Source of the DNA: Isoetes taiwanensis
Lineage: Eukaryota; Streptophyta; Lycopodiopsida; Isoetales; Isoetaceae
Assembly (NCBI GenBank): GCA_021234155.1
Contig: JAJEKV010000040.1
Location: forward strand, 8,245,161 to 8,309,160
Length of the DNA: 64,000 nucleotides
Direction: 5' to 3'
Shown here: one piece after another, positions 33,698 through 45,300 of the stretch
Position numbering within the stretch: the stretch's first letter is position 1
How the letters are laid out: the number at the start of each line of letters is the position of its first letter
Made by a program: the position numbers and the translations under genes
Notes under the pieces: generated by a model
The model's database searches: none
Seen by the model: the letters and a program-made list of their open reading frames with translations, nothing else
What the model was told of the DNA's origin: nothing

Positions 33698-33960
33698 ATC
33701 ACCTGTTCAACATTGTATAGTGTAAGAGCTCTTGTGTTAAGATGAAAAATGCAAGACGTAATGAATAATAAATAGTTTATTGTACCTTGCATATTATATA
33801 TGCTATAGTAATCATGTAAAAGAACATTGCATACCTCAAGAGTTCTCATCATCCTGGTTAGCTTCTTTAGACACTAATTCTTGCAACTGAGTCCCCACAC
33901 TATTGGGGATCACCACTAACAATGGCTTTGTCTCTACCACCCAACTGTAGTCTATTGTTT

Positions 33961-36916
33961 TCAATTGCTCCAGCAATCCCTATACTGCATTGCATATGAG
34001 GTACCCTTTCTGGCAACAGGCTCAAACCAAGAGACAAACACCTCTTCGTAGTGAGGGAGATTAGGGTCCTCTACTGGGTCCTCTTCGGCAAAGGCCATCC
34101 ACGTCGGGCAGTTATCATGTGGTCTGATCAGCAAGAGCATTCCTTTCTTGACATCTTGGTAGGGGTCGAATATTTCAACTGGGTTCTTGGGTCTACCAGA
34201 GAAAGGCCCGACATAATGAGATGCACCAATGTGCTCATCCACCAACACGTTATCGGGTTCTTCCAATGCATTTTGTCTCGTCTTTGGGCCGAAATCACGA
34301 ATGGATGACTCTACCGGCTGAACGTCCCCAAGCACTCGCAACAAGGTGGACCAGTAGTCAATAACTTCATTCATATATGTGTTAGACCATGAGTTATCGC
34401 CGGCTCTAGAAATAGCTGCCCAGTGCATCATGTACTTGGCAATAGAAGCTCTCAATGCACCTATATCTTTCAAGCTCTCATATGGTCGCGACGACCTTAG
34501 GTGACCCTCTCGGAATCATAGGTAAACCTTGGGCATCCTCCTTCCACATTTTGATTCCCTTTTTCGTAGCCACTCCCTATGCCCCTGGCCTCATCTTGTA
34601 GAACATTAGTGGCCATCCATCCTTCATGCAGAACTTGAAGAGTAGAGGTTCCAAATGACCACATAAACGGTCCTTCTTATCAGGGATAAAACCTTTCACA
34701 AATTCTTTCTAGTTGGGAACCTCTGACACAAGGTAGGGTGAAGGAGACTTTGAACTACACTGCCTCAAGAGTTGCATAAGCTCTGGAATAGTCAATGCAT
34801 CTGATCTTCTCAATAGAGTAGAGTAGTTTCCAAAGAGGGCATCTATGTCATCGTGGGTGTGTCCAACCATCATGAATCCCAGCTGCACCTGATCGAAGAC
34901 ACCCAACCAGACCAAGTATGACAAGTAAGAGAAAAGATACCTGTTCTTGTTTTGACCTGAGCAATTGTCTAGCTGCAAGTAAAGCCTCCTAGGCAACTTC
35001 TTTGGTACCATAGGGCCCTTGAGAGGAGGCATAAAATCATTTCTAGTGCCATTCACCATTTTTGTCCTAAGGGCATCCGTGTTCAAAATTGCTCCACCCC
35101 AGCAGCTTCCAGGATGATCTGTATTTCTCAAATGTCCCCAATTGTCCTCAGATTGATTCTCTAGTGTTTTCAAGGTATGATTTAAAGATCCCACATGAAA
35201 ATTCGAATCATCAGGCCAGAGGTCCAGCGAGAAGTGGCCCAAGGCACCTACACCATGACCGTGCATGAGAGCACCAGTAACACTCACCTTCAATCATTCA
35301 CCCCTCCATACAGACTTTGCTAGCTTCTCTAGACGAGGAACCATGGTCTTATTCTGATCCATTTTATCATGTATAATGGTTAAGGCATGTTCAGGAGATC
35401 GATGAGACAAAGCTCTCTATGACCAGTAGAGACTCCTGCAGGAAAGTTGGGCTGTCATGTGAGATTTCCTTTCCACGGCAAGCTCTCTTCTTTCTCTTGG
35501 ATCTCTAGTCTTGGCAAGCTTCTCCTTTATCACAATACATGTATTACACTTAGAAAATGCTATTCTTTTAGTGATTGCTACCTCCGAGTGGTTCTCCTTC
35601 CACGTTGACAAGAAGGACGACGGAGAAACATGTTTTCCTGTCATCTCGTGCACGGTAATATCTACCTCTTGATGTATGTCCTTTTTAGTCAAGATGGAAG
35701 GTAATCTCTTCACATTTTCTCTAGTGCCCCCACTCGTAACCTTTGAGCGGTGTGGCATAGTTTCAGCATTTTCATCTATGTACATAGATAGCACAACACT
35801 TCCGGCCAGTGTATGAGATCTTGTCTTCTTGGATCCGGAGTTTCCGTGCTCCGCAATCCTGTGGCCGCTCAAAAATAGCTTCCTCCATTTGTAAAATGTA
35901 GAAACGGGTATACCGTAAGCACTATGCCATGCCTTCACACAGACTTGCTTGTTGTTCAGCATTAGTTTTGTCATACTTCCATTCTCTGAACAAAGATCTA
36001 GCATGTTGTACGCAAAAGTTGTATGTTCTGAGCTTTTCATGTTCCAGTAAAAGGTTCTCATGGAGGATACCTCTTTAAATGTGAAATTAGCACAACATCT
36101 CTTCAAGCAGCACAGCGAGGACCTGAACTGCAACATAGCGTCAGGTGTGGTTTTCCTTTCACATTTGTTTGGGGTGGAGCGTGGTCTCGCCCTCCTGTTT
36201 ACCATGTGGTACTGTCTTTTCTTTGGTATTCCAGCCTCCGGCCTGATGGCATAAGCTTCTTTCTCGACCTCTGTCTCCTTCACGGCCGAAACTAGACTTG
36301 AAACTGGAATACTGTCTACTAGAACCAATGCTATTGGCCATCTCACCAAGTCATGCACCTGTGGCATTTCTGCACAAGCCTGACAGCGCATAGAAATATT
36401 TTCGGGCATGGGCAACAAATTCATAACAGAAACCCCTATCCATGTTTCACCCAACTTCATGTCAGACACGACATCGTTTGGATCTGCGAAGACGATGACA
36501 CCTGAAGCATAAGGCAGGTTGCAGCACTCGTGCAGTAACACGCATGTCTTCTCCACTAGTTTATCTCTGCAAATCCCCTGCACTTCAATTGGTTTACTGT
36601 TTTCTTCACAACCATTTTCTCGGACTTGCCAATTTATCCGTTTGATCTGACCAGGTGGTGTGCTAACATCGGGTGCTGCTTGGATTTCATTCTCAAGGTC
36701 GCTTTTGGACCAAAGAACGAAGCTACCGATAGCTTCCCCTAGCTTGTTCAATTCCGGTTCTGGGAACAGTAGTGGTATCTGCCCATCAAAGACAACTACA
36801 ACAGAAACTACTATCAAATCGTCTGGCACAGGAACGTTGTGGTAGTTCTTGAAGTTATGCACTCTGCCCTCAGCCACCTTCTTCTCCAACAAGTAGAAAG
36901 ACTGTAGAGATTCCAT
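33961..36916 (-). pseudogene. DUF7869-like transposase-type protein, broken by stops
   Basis: A long minus-strand coding region starts at 36916 (a second ATG-less upstream exon is possible because TTTTTTAG lies just before it). The first 499 codons are open and include a Cys-rich segment with CLKRCCANFTFKEVS, a helix-turn-helix-like stretch KAWHSAYGIPVSTFYKWRKL and FSKCNTCIVIKE. In the same frame follow HDKMDQNKTMVP, YLQLDNCSGQNKNRYLF and GFMMVGHTHDDIDALF, which I associate from memory with the DUF7869 family of transposon-borne proteins and an RNase H-like fold. Stops TAG (35417), TGA (35294), TAG (34709) and another TAG near 34585, plus one frameshift near 34480, interrupt it. The last part, from 34473 to 33961, has YVGPFSGRPKNPVEIFDPYQ and a Trp-rich tail. 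Confidence 0.75.
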
Positions 36917-38562
36917 CCTAAAAAATGGTCAACATTGCTCGTCAACATCGCGAAGGCGATCCTCTGGACCTCATTAGTAAGAAAATAATGCAAATAATTC
37001 AAGGGCCCAACAGGTATTGTTTTATGAGTTCAGTCTGAAGGGACGACATAATACTCAAGAAGATCGCGAAGGCGATCCTCTGGACCACACTGGTAAGAAA
37101 CTGACAGGGAAAAGACACAGAGAGCCCAGCAAGTATTATTTTATGAGTTCAGCAAGTATAATACGTCAACAAGATCGCGAAGGCGATTCTTTGGACCACT
37201 TTGGTAAACATCTAGAATCCTTCAAATCTAACTAGAATCTTCCTCTAATCTAACAAACCTTCCTCAACTCTAACTATTTTCTCTGACCATTTAAAAAACA
37301 CTTTCCTCGGGGATTTACCTCCACAGGATCGCAGTCGCGATTAATTCGATGTGAGCTCGCGTCGCGTTATACGTCCTAAGCTCGGGAGGAACGCAGTCGC
37401 GATTCTTTTAGGCAGAGAACCGAGCTGGTGCAACTGAACAACAAATAGATATTTGAGTAACTCTCGCAAATTAAATGTTAACGTAAATACTAATTGCAAC
37501 TGTTATTTCCACAACGATTCTTTGCCTTTTTGTTAATTAGAATGGATATCTGTCCTGATTTGTCAACCTGGGAGCAGATCCATTGTTATGTTACAGTGAT
37601 CTCCATTAAAAAACTTTGGGTATGCGATGTACTCTTGGGAAGGAGTATTTATGCCCGTTATTAGGATCATCTTCTAGCATCATTCTTACACTGAGACCGA
37701 GCTGTCTGACCCCCTCATTACTCAATTACTCGGAGAAATAAACAATTGATTCAGGGCTTGCTTACCAGATTATACACAGCCGTGAACAGCATATACCAAA
37801 AAAGAGATGGTGCTAATACAGTAAATTGCATGGTGGTTGTGAAAACACTTTTATAACCTATACATAAACAACAAATCAGAAATCACCTCCTGAATTGGAC
37901 CATGGCAGCTTAAGATACTCGAGCGCCTTCAAGATGAGACCTAGCGCCTTCAAGAACAGATCGAGCGCCTTGAAGAACAGATAGGGCACCCAGACGAGGA
38001 GATCGAGCGCCTTCCAGAACACCTTGCTTGATTTCAAAATGGAATTCCCGCCAACGAGAACGAGCGCGAATTTCAGTCTCAAAATTCAAATGCAGTTGTC
38101 TTTTTCCATCCTTCACTCGTCCTCCTGAGGCTTGTACTGTTTTATTCTGCGGGGCATTTATTACGCGGGGTGTTGGTACGGGGGGTGGTTATATCTCTCC
38201 CTCTACATACAGATTTTGAATCCAGAGGTCCACGTCAAAAAGTACCTCTTGTCCGGAAGATGCCTCAATTTAAATAAATTTGTTGCGTCTCCATAATTAA
38301 GGGCGCCTACATTAATCGTGTGTAATTATTAATGCCGGCCGCATTAATGGCAGGCATTTATGGCGTGTCAGATCTCGCACGTGTGATATTAATTTAATGC
38401 AGCCGGCAGATCAATATTTATTTCCAGAATTCGGGAATTTTTTTTACGACCAGCGCCATCGACGAGCGCCATCGACAATTTCCGCACCTTCAGGTCACCC
38501 GAGCGCCTTCGACCGCAGACGTATAGAAGCCGCTTTCTGATTTCTTCCGGCGCCCGCGATCC
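36917..38562. promoter_or_regulatory. Divergent intergenic region with palindromes and short repeats
   Basis: This region separates the two divergent genes. Three direct repeats at 111-112-bp spacing each carry GATCGCGAAGGCGATC or a close variant followed by CTCTGGACC (36947-36960, 37062-37077, 37173-37188). Two variants with an AGTCGCGATT core lie at 37327-37342 and 37390-37404. From 37918 to 38025 there is a degenerate tandem repeat built on GAGCGCCTTCAAGA. A half-site GCGCCCGCGATC abuts the ATG at 38563. A short minus-strand frame at 37910-38116 covers the repeat and is not supported as a gene. Confidence 0.75.
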
Positions 38563-38618
38563 ATGGCACCTAAAGCCCATCTCAGAGAAGGTTAGTTCTA
38601 GACCCCTCAGCTCAAGAA

Positions 38619-38865
38619 GATCGCGGCCGCGATTTATTTCGATAATGCATGTTTAATTTTATGGTCCATCTTTTCGTCTTGAAGTAGTCATAAAGAAGTA
38701 TGTAACTCAACAGGATCGCGGCCGCGATCTTCGTGAGAGGTCAGCATGATCGCGACCGCGATCTTGTGGAGTGCTCGACAGGATCGCGCCCGCGATCTCG
38801 TGGAGCACTCAACAAGATCGTGGTCGCGATCATGCTGAGCTTTCACGAAGATCGCGGCCGCGATC
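38619..38865. repeat. Cluster of six GATCGCGNCCGCGATC palindromes in intron 1
   Basis: Copies lie at 38619-38634, 38714-38729, 38748-38763, 38782-38797, 38816-38831 and 38850-38865. The last five are spaced exactly 34 bases apart. Each is a perfect or near-perfect 16-base palindrome with GATC at both ends and a GCGNCCGC centre. They lie within the first intron of the methyltransferase-like gene. Confidence 0.92.
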
Positions 38866-40496
38866 TTGTTGACTTCACGGGAGAATATGTGCGGTAGGGA
38901 TTAATAATACACTTCTCTTGCTTGCAGCTCTGGATTTGTTTCGCGGTCCAGACGTTGAGCCTACGAAGATCATCACACCTTCCAATGAAAGGAAGTGGTG
39001 CATTGAAATTGCACAAGCAATTCCACAGACAAAAGGCGACCGCAGAAAAGACCTCTGCTTGTTCCTCAAGACTGGCAAAAAAGTTGAGGACATACAACAG
39101 ATAGGAATTGTCATTACTATGTGGGAAGGAACAAAAAACAATGTCCAAGACGCCATTATATGCAGCGTGGAGGATACACAAAATTTGCAGTTCCTTGAGT
39201 ACATTCTTAAATGGACAAACTATGATCCCTCACTCATGACATCTAGCAAGTTAAACAAGCCAGCCACAGGAAAGAATGTTCCGACCAGTGCAAAAGGATA
39301 CGGCTGAGAGCTGCAGTCCTATGAATCTCTGACTCTGTCCGGAATAACTGGAAATAGGGATATATTGTCTGGTTTCTCGACATGCAGAAAAGGTTTGCTA
39401 GCAGATAAGAAACCACCCAGCATTGCATTGAAAGCTAAACGAGATGAGAAAATGCCCTCGGTAATGGACACAAACTGGTTAAGAGCTCAGGCGAAGAAAA
39501 AGCATGTAAAGCCCGTTTCTTTAGCGGAGGACACTACCCAGACCAGAGCCCTGTCTGTGGAGCCTGTTTCCACTGCCCATCCTTCTGCTATCATTAATCC
39601 TACTCAGCCTTTGGCTATTTGTGCTCCCCCTATTGTGCCGAAAGATACTACGGTCCCAAATAAGATTTCTAAGTTCACGATCAACCTCCGCAAACTGACT
39701 ACTTCTGACAGCGGAGAGCCTTCGTCTTCTCGCACGCCCCCTTCCGTCTCAGGTATTTCATCCTCGAATGGCCCGTTGTTTCTGAACTGCCGACGGAGCT
39801 TAAATTCAATCCTGAGGAAGAACGCAAGTTGGCAGAACAAACTGCACAGAAGCTTGAACAATTTAAACGGTTCTATCCGCTTGGTGTGAACTGGTTTATG
39901 AAGGTCTCTATCTTTGATTGCGAGCCTGCTCCTGCTAACCTCACGCATCGAATGCATTCAAACGACCATGTGCAGACACTCGTGAAGAGCTTCAAGACGT
40001 ATCCTACGGAGGTGCTCACACCGGCCGACGTTGTCCCCTTCGACCCGATTACCAGGTGATTGTTATTGTCCATCATTTCTGTTTTGTGGCTTCCTAACTT
40101 ATAAGTGCACATTATTTCAGGAAGAAGATCACGTGGAACACAGAAGCTGATTTGAAGGGCAAGAAATTTTGGATAATTTCTGGTAACCATAGTATATGTG
40201 CAGCTCAATTGCTTTGTGGCTTTGTTGGAGAGCTGGAACAGCAGCTAGAGTTTGCTAAAGCCTACGCCAGGAGAAGAACAAGAGTGCTTAATGGAAATTT
40301 GACAGATAGAGAATATATTGAATTGAGCATTCAGTGCAATGAAGTCATTGCTAACACTGTATACAGAGAGCCATTGTTAGAGAAGCTTCAACAGTTGCGG
40401 CATCAACATAAGGCGTATGGATGTCCTCCGCAAGGTCCTATTGGTACTGCCACAACCTCAGCATGGAAGGTATTTTTCTTATCTTAGCTCATGAAC

Positions 40497-40510
40497 ATCG
40501 CGGCCGCGAT
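40497..40510. repeat. Palindrome copy inside intron 3
   Basis: ATCGCGGCCGCGAT, the core of the 16-base palindrome, lies inside the 64-base intron 40470-40533. Confidence 0.9.
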
Positions 40511-42333
40511 TTTCCTGACCATTTCTTTTGTAGGACTTCCACGAGATAGCTACCACAACTTTGAAAGTGAAGGAGCTAAAAGACGAAAAACAATTTATTT
40601 TTATGGAGGAGCGGGTCTTCAGAAAATTAATGGAAGTGGCCAACAAATATGTGAGCAAAAAAATCTGTGATGAACATGGAGATTTTCCTGATAAGCCCAC
40701 GAAGGACTTCTTCAACAAAACCTGGTTAAGATACCTTCGAGGCATGTCTAATGCAGAGGTGTCTCAGCTTCTTGATGAGATTTTGGAAGGAAAAACATAC
40801 ATTAAGGTGCAAGCCGGATATCATGGCAGGTTTGATTGCAAGCAGCGCGCCATTGACATTAGAAGCTTGACCTTCATGCGGAAAGAGATTTTGTCATACG
40901 CTTCCACGTTGCTTCAGAAAGAATACACTTTCTGGGAAGAGTTGCTGTCTGATTTTCCTGCTTTCACGGAACAGAGATTCTTGATATATCTGATTCGGAT
41001 ACAGAGTACGTGAAAGCCAATTACAATAAGGATCATGTTGTGGGTAATTTGCCCGTTGCATTCTTAGAACCCATTAGATCGACATGGAACTCTTTACAAG
41101 AATATCCATCATGACAACTGCTAATATTTATCACCTGGTGATTCTAATGCGGTCTTTGAACTTGCCAGATTGCTTGTACAGCCAGAGACAGATTCAAGGC
41201 GGGTCCCATATTTTTGTAGGCACATATGACGAGCCAGGATGGGTGAACAAGAAAAGGGTAAAGGAATATCAGTATTACATCACCCATATGTGCATTAACA
41301 GAAGCGACTCCAGGGTCAGCTCGATATTGCCAGAGCTGGAGCTTCGTTTGACACCGGTGAGCACTGCACCAAAGAACACCCCCTTGCCACCAATGCCTGT
41401 CACTGGTGACGAAGAAACTGATGAGAAAATGAAAAAAAAATGGCAGACTTACTTCACGGGTAAACCCAGATACAAGTTTGTTGGAATGGAAGGTGATCAC
41501 GTGCTGAAGTGCTAGTTGAAGACATCATATGCTTACTACATAGTTGACAAGCTTGTGCCCAAGGATGGTTGTGTCCTTGATTTCTTCTCAGCAGGTACTG
41601 CTTCCCGTGTCGCCTTAATACAGGGAAAGAAAAGTATTGCTTTCGAAAGCCAGGGTAAAGTATGCCGATTTTTGAGGGCTTTCTTGGATAAGCTCGAAAA
41701 AATGGTTTGCCAGGGCACTGGGGAGACAGTTGAAGAGGAGAAGGCAGACACTATAAATGATCCTCACAAGATCAATTTAAACATTACCCAGAGAACAGAT
41801 ATATCTAAGATTGATGAAATCTTGGATCAAATGGATGAGAAAAGCTATGAGGAAAGGATGCAGGAAACGAAAAGACTTCTGGAGTCTACTGAGAAAGTTA
41901 TTATTGCGCTAGAGCCCGTCTTTCAAAAATTGGGGGCTTTAAACAAAAAATTTGATGCCTACATGCCTTTCTTGACAGGCGGATCGAATTTTGAATACGT
42001 AGGCATGGACGTGGATCAAGAGGGTGAGCCATCAGGTACACAAGAGCATCAGGTTCCAGCCAAGAAAAAGAAGCTCTTCCATGCACCCGATTTCGCCTGT
42101 GCTGTGCAGAGTGGCGCATCGGTCGAAGGCAACGCTATGGATACTGAGACTGAAGGACCGGATCCACATATCCAAGTCCTTGCACAGGCCATGTCTGTAG
42201 ACATCCCAGATGTACAGGCTATACTGAGATGGACACAACAGAGGTTATACAAAGGGGCCAGGAACATGTTGCTAGGATAGCTGCTGAGATAGGTGTTGTC
42301 CCTGAGTCAGTATCAGAAACCCAGATGGACTAA

Positions 42334-45300
42334 TTTCTGCCCCTCTGGCAAAGTAATGTACATTGCTATATTTGAGGAATATAACTTACAAGGCTTTGAA
42401 GTTTTCCACATCTTTGAGTTTTCTTATTGTTTGAGTTTTGTTTCTTGTCTAAACTTTCCTTGACTCGATATTTGCTAGCACTTTCTTAGAATTATTAGCT
42501 TCTACAGACTTCTTTTAAATTAAGAATTCGAATCAGATGGGTAGCTAAACAGCTCAAAATGTTCGCCGCCGCGATCCTCAGTATCACTTTGCTTTCTTTT
42601 CATCCATGTGTAGACCTTAACGGACTTGTGATATTATATCCATGGGCTAGCTAAGCAGCTTCAAATCTTCGCCGTCGCGATCCTGCTGAGTATTTTTACT
42701 CTTTCTTGTGGACTGCTCTTACTCACAAAGGAGCTTGGGATAGCCTTATACATGTCAAAGTCGGATACATCGCATAGGACTAAAGAAGAAAAAAAAAGAT
42801 AAGCTCAATTATATATAACATCACCTAATTAGTTATAGGAGCATTTAACTAGAATATGTATCTTAGAAACTACATTCAAATTCATATGCTACTTAGTTTC
42901 AACCTTATTTAGGTATATGCAATCATTTAGTTAATTCTAGAAGCATCTTATGAAAATATGCATCTCATTCTATGATAACAACAATCTTGGAATAGGATAT
43001 GGAATATTACATATGCAACGTGGAGTAATAAAATTTTTAAACCAAGCTTGCAATGCCCGATTATAGTTGTGTAAGGAAAGTGAGTCATGAAGACCAGTCT
43101 GAACTCAAAAGATATAGTTTGATCGCTTTTACTACACATTGATAATCCTCTGAATCACATCTATTTGTTAATGGTCGAAGCTGGTTCTTAATCTTGCGGC
43201 AGATTTGCTACTAAGTTCCCTAGCCCATGGTTTAAAGGGATCAACGCCTCCCTCTTGATGTTCTCGACTTCGCGGTTTATTCTGTAGAACCCCCTTGAGA
43301 GAGGCAACAGATATTTGAACTGTTAGGTTATGAGAAGCGTAACGAGGGAAGGCAGAGATGGAGGTAATAAAAAAGAAGAGACGACACTCATAACCTAGGA
43401 AGTTTTCATGTAAGAGCAATATGGGTGGTCCACAAGACACCTATCACAACCTTAGGATGCTCCTTGATCATCAGTAGAATTCTAATGGCCCTGCACATTA
43501 TGGGGACCTACATGAAAGATACTTGTAAGTCATACCTGCTGTGTTTCTTGTGCACCACATACATGTGTCTCTTTGCGTTTTCTTCGCATCACATATACAT
43601 ATCTATATAGAGGAGGGTGCCCTACAAGCGTCCACTCAACTGCAAGGATTTTATTATGATGGGTTCAGTCTTTTTAAACCGTCTATTTTGACACATATTT
43701 TAACCCCAATAGCCCACCAAGTGCTCTTCAATGGATCGTCAAATGCCCTTCGATGGACCACTAAATTCTCATACTTACCTTTATTAGCCCACATGTGCCC
43801 AACAATAGACCATGCATCTCATCCAACTTATAATAGTTCTTAAGGTGGGCTATTAAAGGGCAAAAGTGAGCATTTTAAGGGTCAAAATGTGGGTTCTCAA
43901 AGAGGAAAAAGTGGGCATTTAAAGGCCAATGGGTGGAAAAAGGGCACAATTCCTATGTCAATAAGTTGTTCAAATTTTATATGCCTGGAATAGTTTTGCT
44001 TGTGCAAAAAAGTTGTTCCTTAAGTTGGCTAGGTTAGAATGAGGGGGAAAAGTTGAACATTCTATTGAGCTATCTAGATAAGGACAATGTGCATGGGCAT
44101 GCCCTTATAAGGGCCTAGCGAGTTGCAGTAGCAGTGAAGCAAGTTCAAACCCTGCAGAAAGGCCTGCCCACACATATTACCCATCCCAGTTTAAGAAATT
44201 TCTTGTGATTCTAGAGAGTTCAGTGTGAGCATGCCATTACTGTATATTATTTGGGTCTGTAGTCTGGCGAGATAGCCTCTACCCAATCATATGAATTTGA
44301 AAAGAAGGCCTTACAAATGATCATTCCACCCATATAATGTGAGAGTCATGGCTGTGTAAAGAGTTGGCAACATCTCCTTTGAGGATATGGCATCTAGAAT
44401 TTAAGCATATGCGACGGACAAAACTCTATGGAATATAGAATATTACATATGCAAGCGCAGCAATGGTGGCCCATAGACAGGGGCTTGAATTCTAAAGGGC
44501 CTTGCACATTATGGGGACCTACATGAAAAAAATACTCGTAAGGTGTCTTTTCGCGTTTTCTGTGTACCACATACAGTTTCCAAGGAGTATTTTGACTCAA
44601 CCTGACATATGCCTCTTTTGCGTTTTCTTTGCACCACATACATGTAATGTCCTTAATAAGTAGTTCCAATTCCACATGTCTTGAATCCTTTTACTTGTGC
44701 AAAAAGAAGTTCTTCAATTTGGCCAGGATATAATGATGCTATTAACCATCCCAATTCATGAGGTAGAGGGTATTTGCTTAGACAACAGTAGTAGGGAGCA
44801 GCAATTTCAAGTAAAGTCATGGTTGTGTAAAGAGTTAGCAACCACTTGTGTATCTCCTTTGTGGATATGGCATCTTGAAGCATCTTGAGTTTGCGGATAT
44901 TAAGTATATGCGACCGACAAATCTCGATGGAATACGGAATATTACATATGCAAGCGCAGAGTGGTGGCCCATGGACCGAGGTTACAATTTTCAAATTCAA
45001 ACTAGATTGCTTGAACATGGAAGAGAAAAGACAAAGGGCAAACAAAAGCGTGGGGGTTGGTCTAAATAAAATGAGTAAATAAAACAAGGCTTACCCACAA
45101 TGCCTCACTTAGGCCCAGCATAAGCAATCTATGACCATGGTTGTAAAAATATATTTCCAAAGAAACGGGTCAGATAATTCTTTCAAATGTCGGATGGTTG
45201 GAAAATGACTACAAGAAGACAAACAGCCCTAACATTTTAACTGTGTCTCTTGACCCACATAAAGGTGCATTTTCTAGCCATATCACAAAAAATGTTGCGG

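Larger units (their letters stand above)
38563..42333 (+). pseudogene. ParB-like domain fused to a DNA-methyltransferase-like domain, four exons
   Basis: Exon 1 (38563-38590) encodes MAPKAHLRE. Introns at 38591-38927, 40056-40120 and 40470-40533 all have GT...AG ends and preserve phase. Exon 2 has a helical N-terminus, then VSIFDCEPAPANLTHRM, and exon 3 has FWIISGNHSICAAQLLCG. Together these look like a ParB/Srx domain with its G-x-H/R nucleotide-handling motif. Exon 4 ends with KDGCVLDFFSAGTASRVALI followed by KKSIAFE, matching motif I and the next strand of N6/N4 DNA methyltransferases with a C-terminal AdoMet site. AVFELARLLVQP and FLEPIRSTWN upstream may be the motif IV side, but no plain DPPY is seen. 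Breaks: TGA at 39305, TAG at 41513 and frameshifts near 39770, 40975, 41090 and 42220. Confidence 0.72.

Noticed and set aside
37910-38116. Minus-strand small protein with repeated LEGAR units
   Set aside because: The repeats come from the underlying tandem DNA repeat and two frames are equally open.
38619-38865. CRISPR-like array
   Set aside because: The repeats are 16-base palindromes with 18-base spacers inside a plant intron, and the spacers are partly alike. There is no leader or cas gene.
38563-42333. Bacterial contamination as the source of the ParB-methyltransferase gene
   Set aside because: Three phase-preserving GT-AG introns with plant-like polypyrimidine tracts show it belongs to a eukaryotic genome.
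43700-43930. Inverted repeat TAGCCCACC...GGTGGGCTA as a foldback element
   Set aside because: Only short blocks match and no clear ends or duplications could be drawn.
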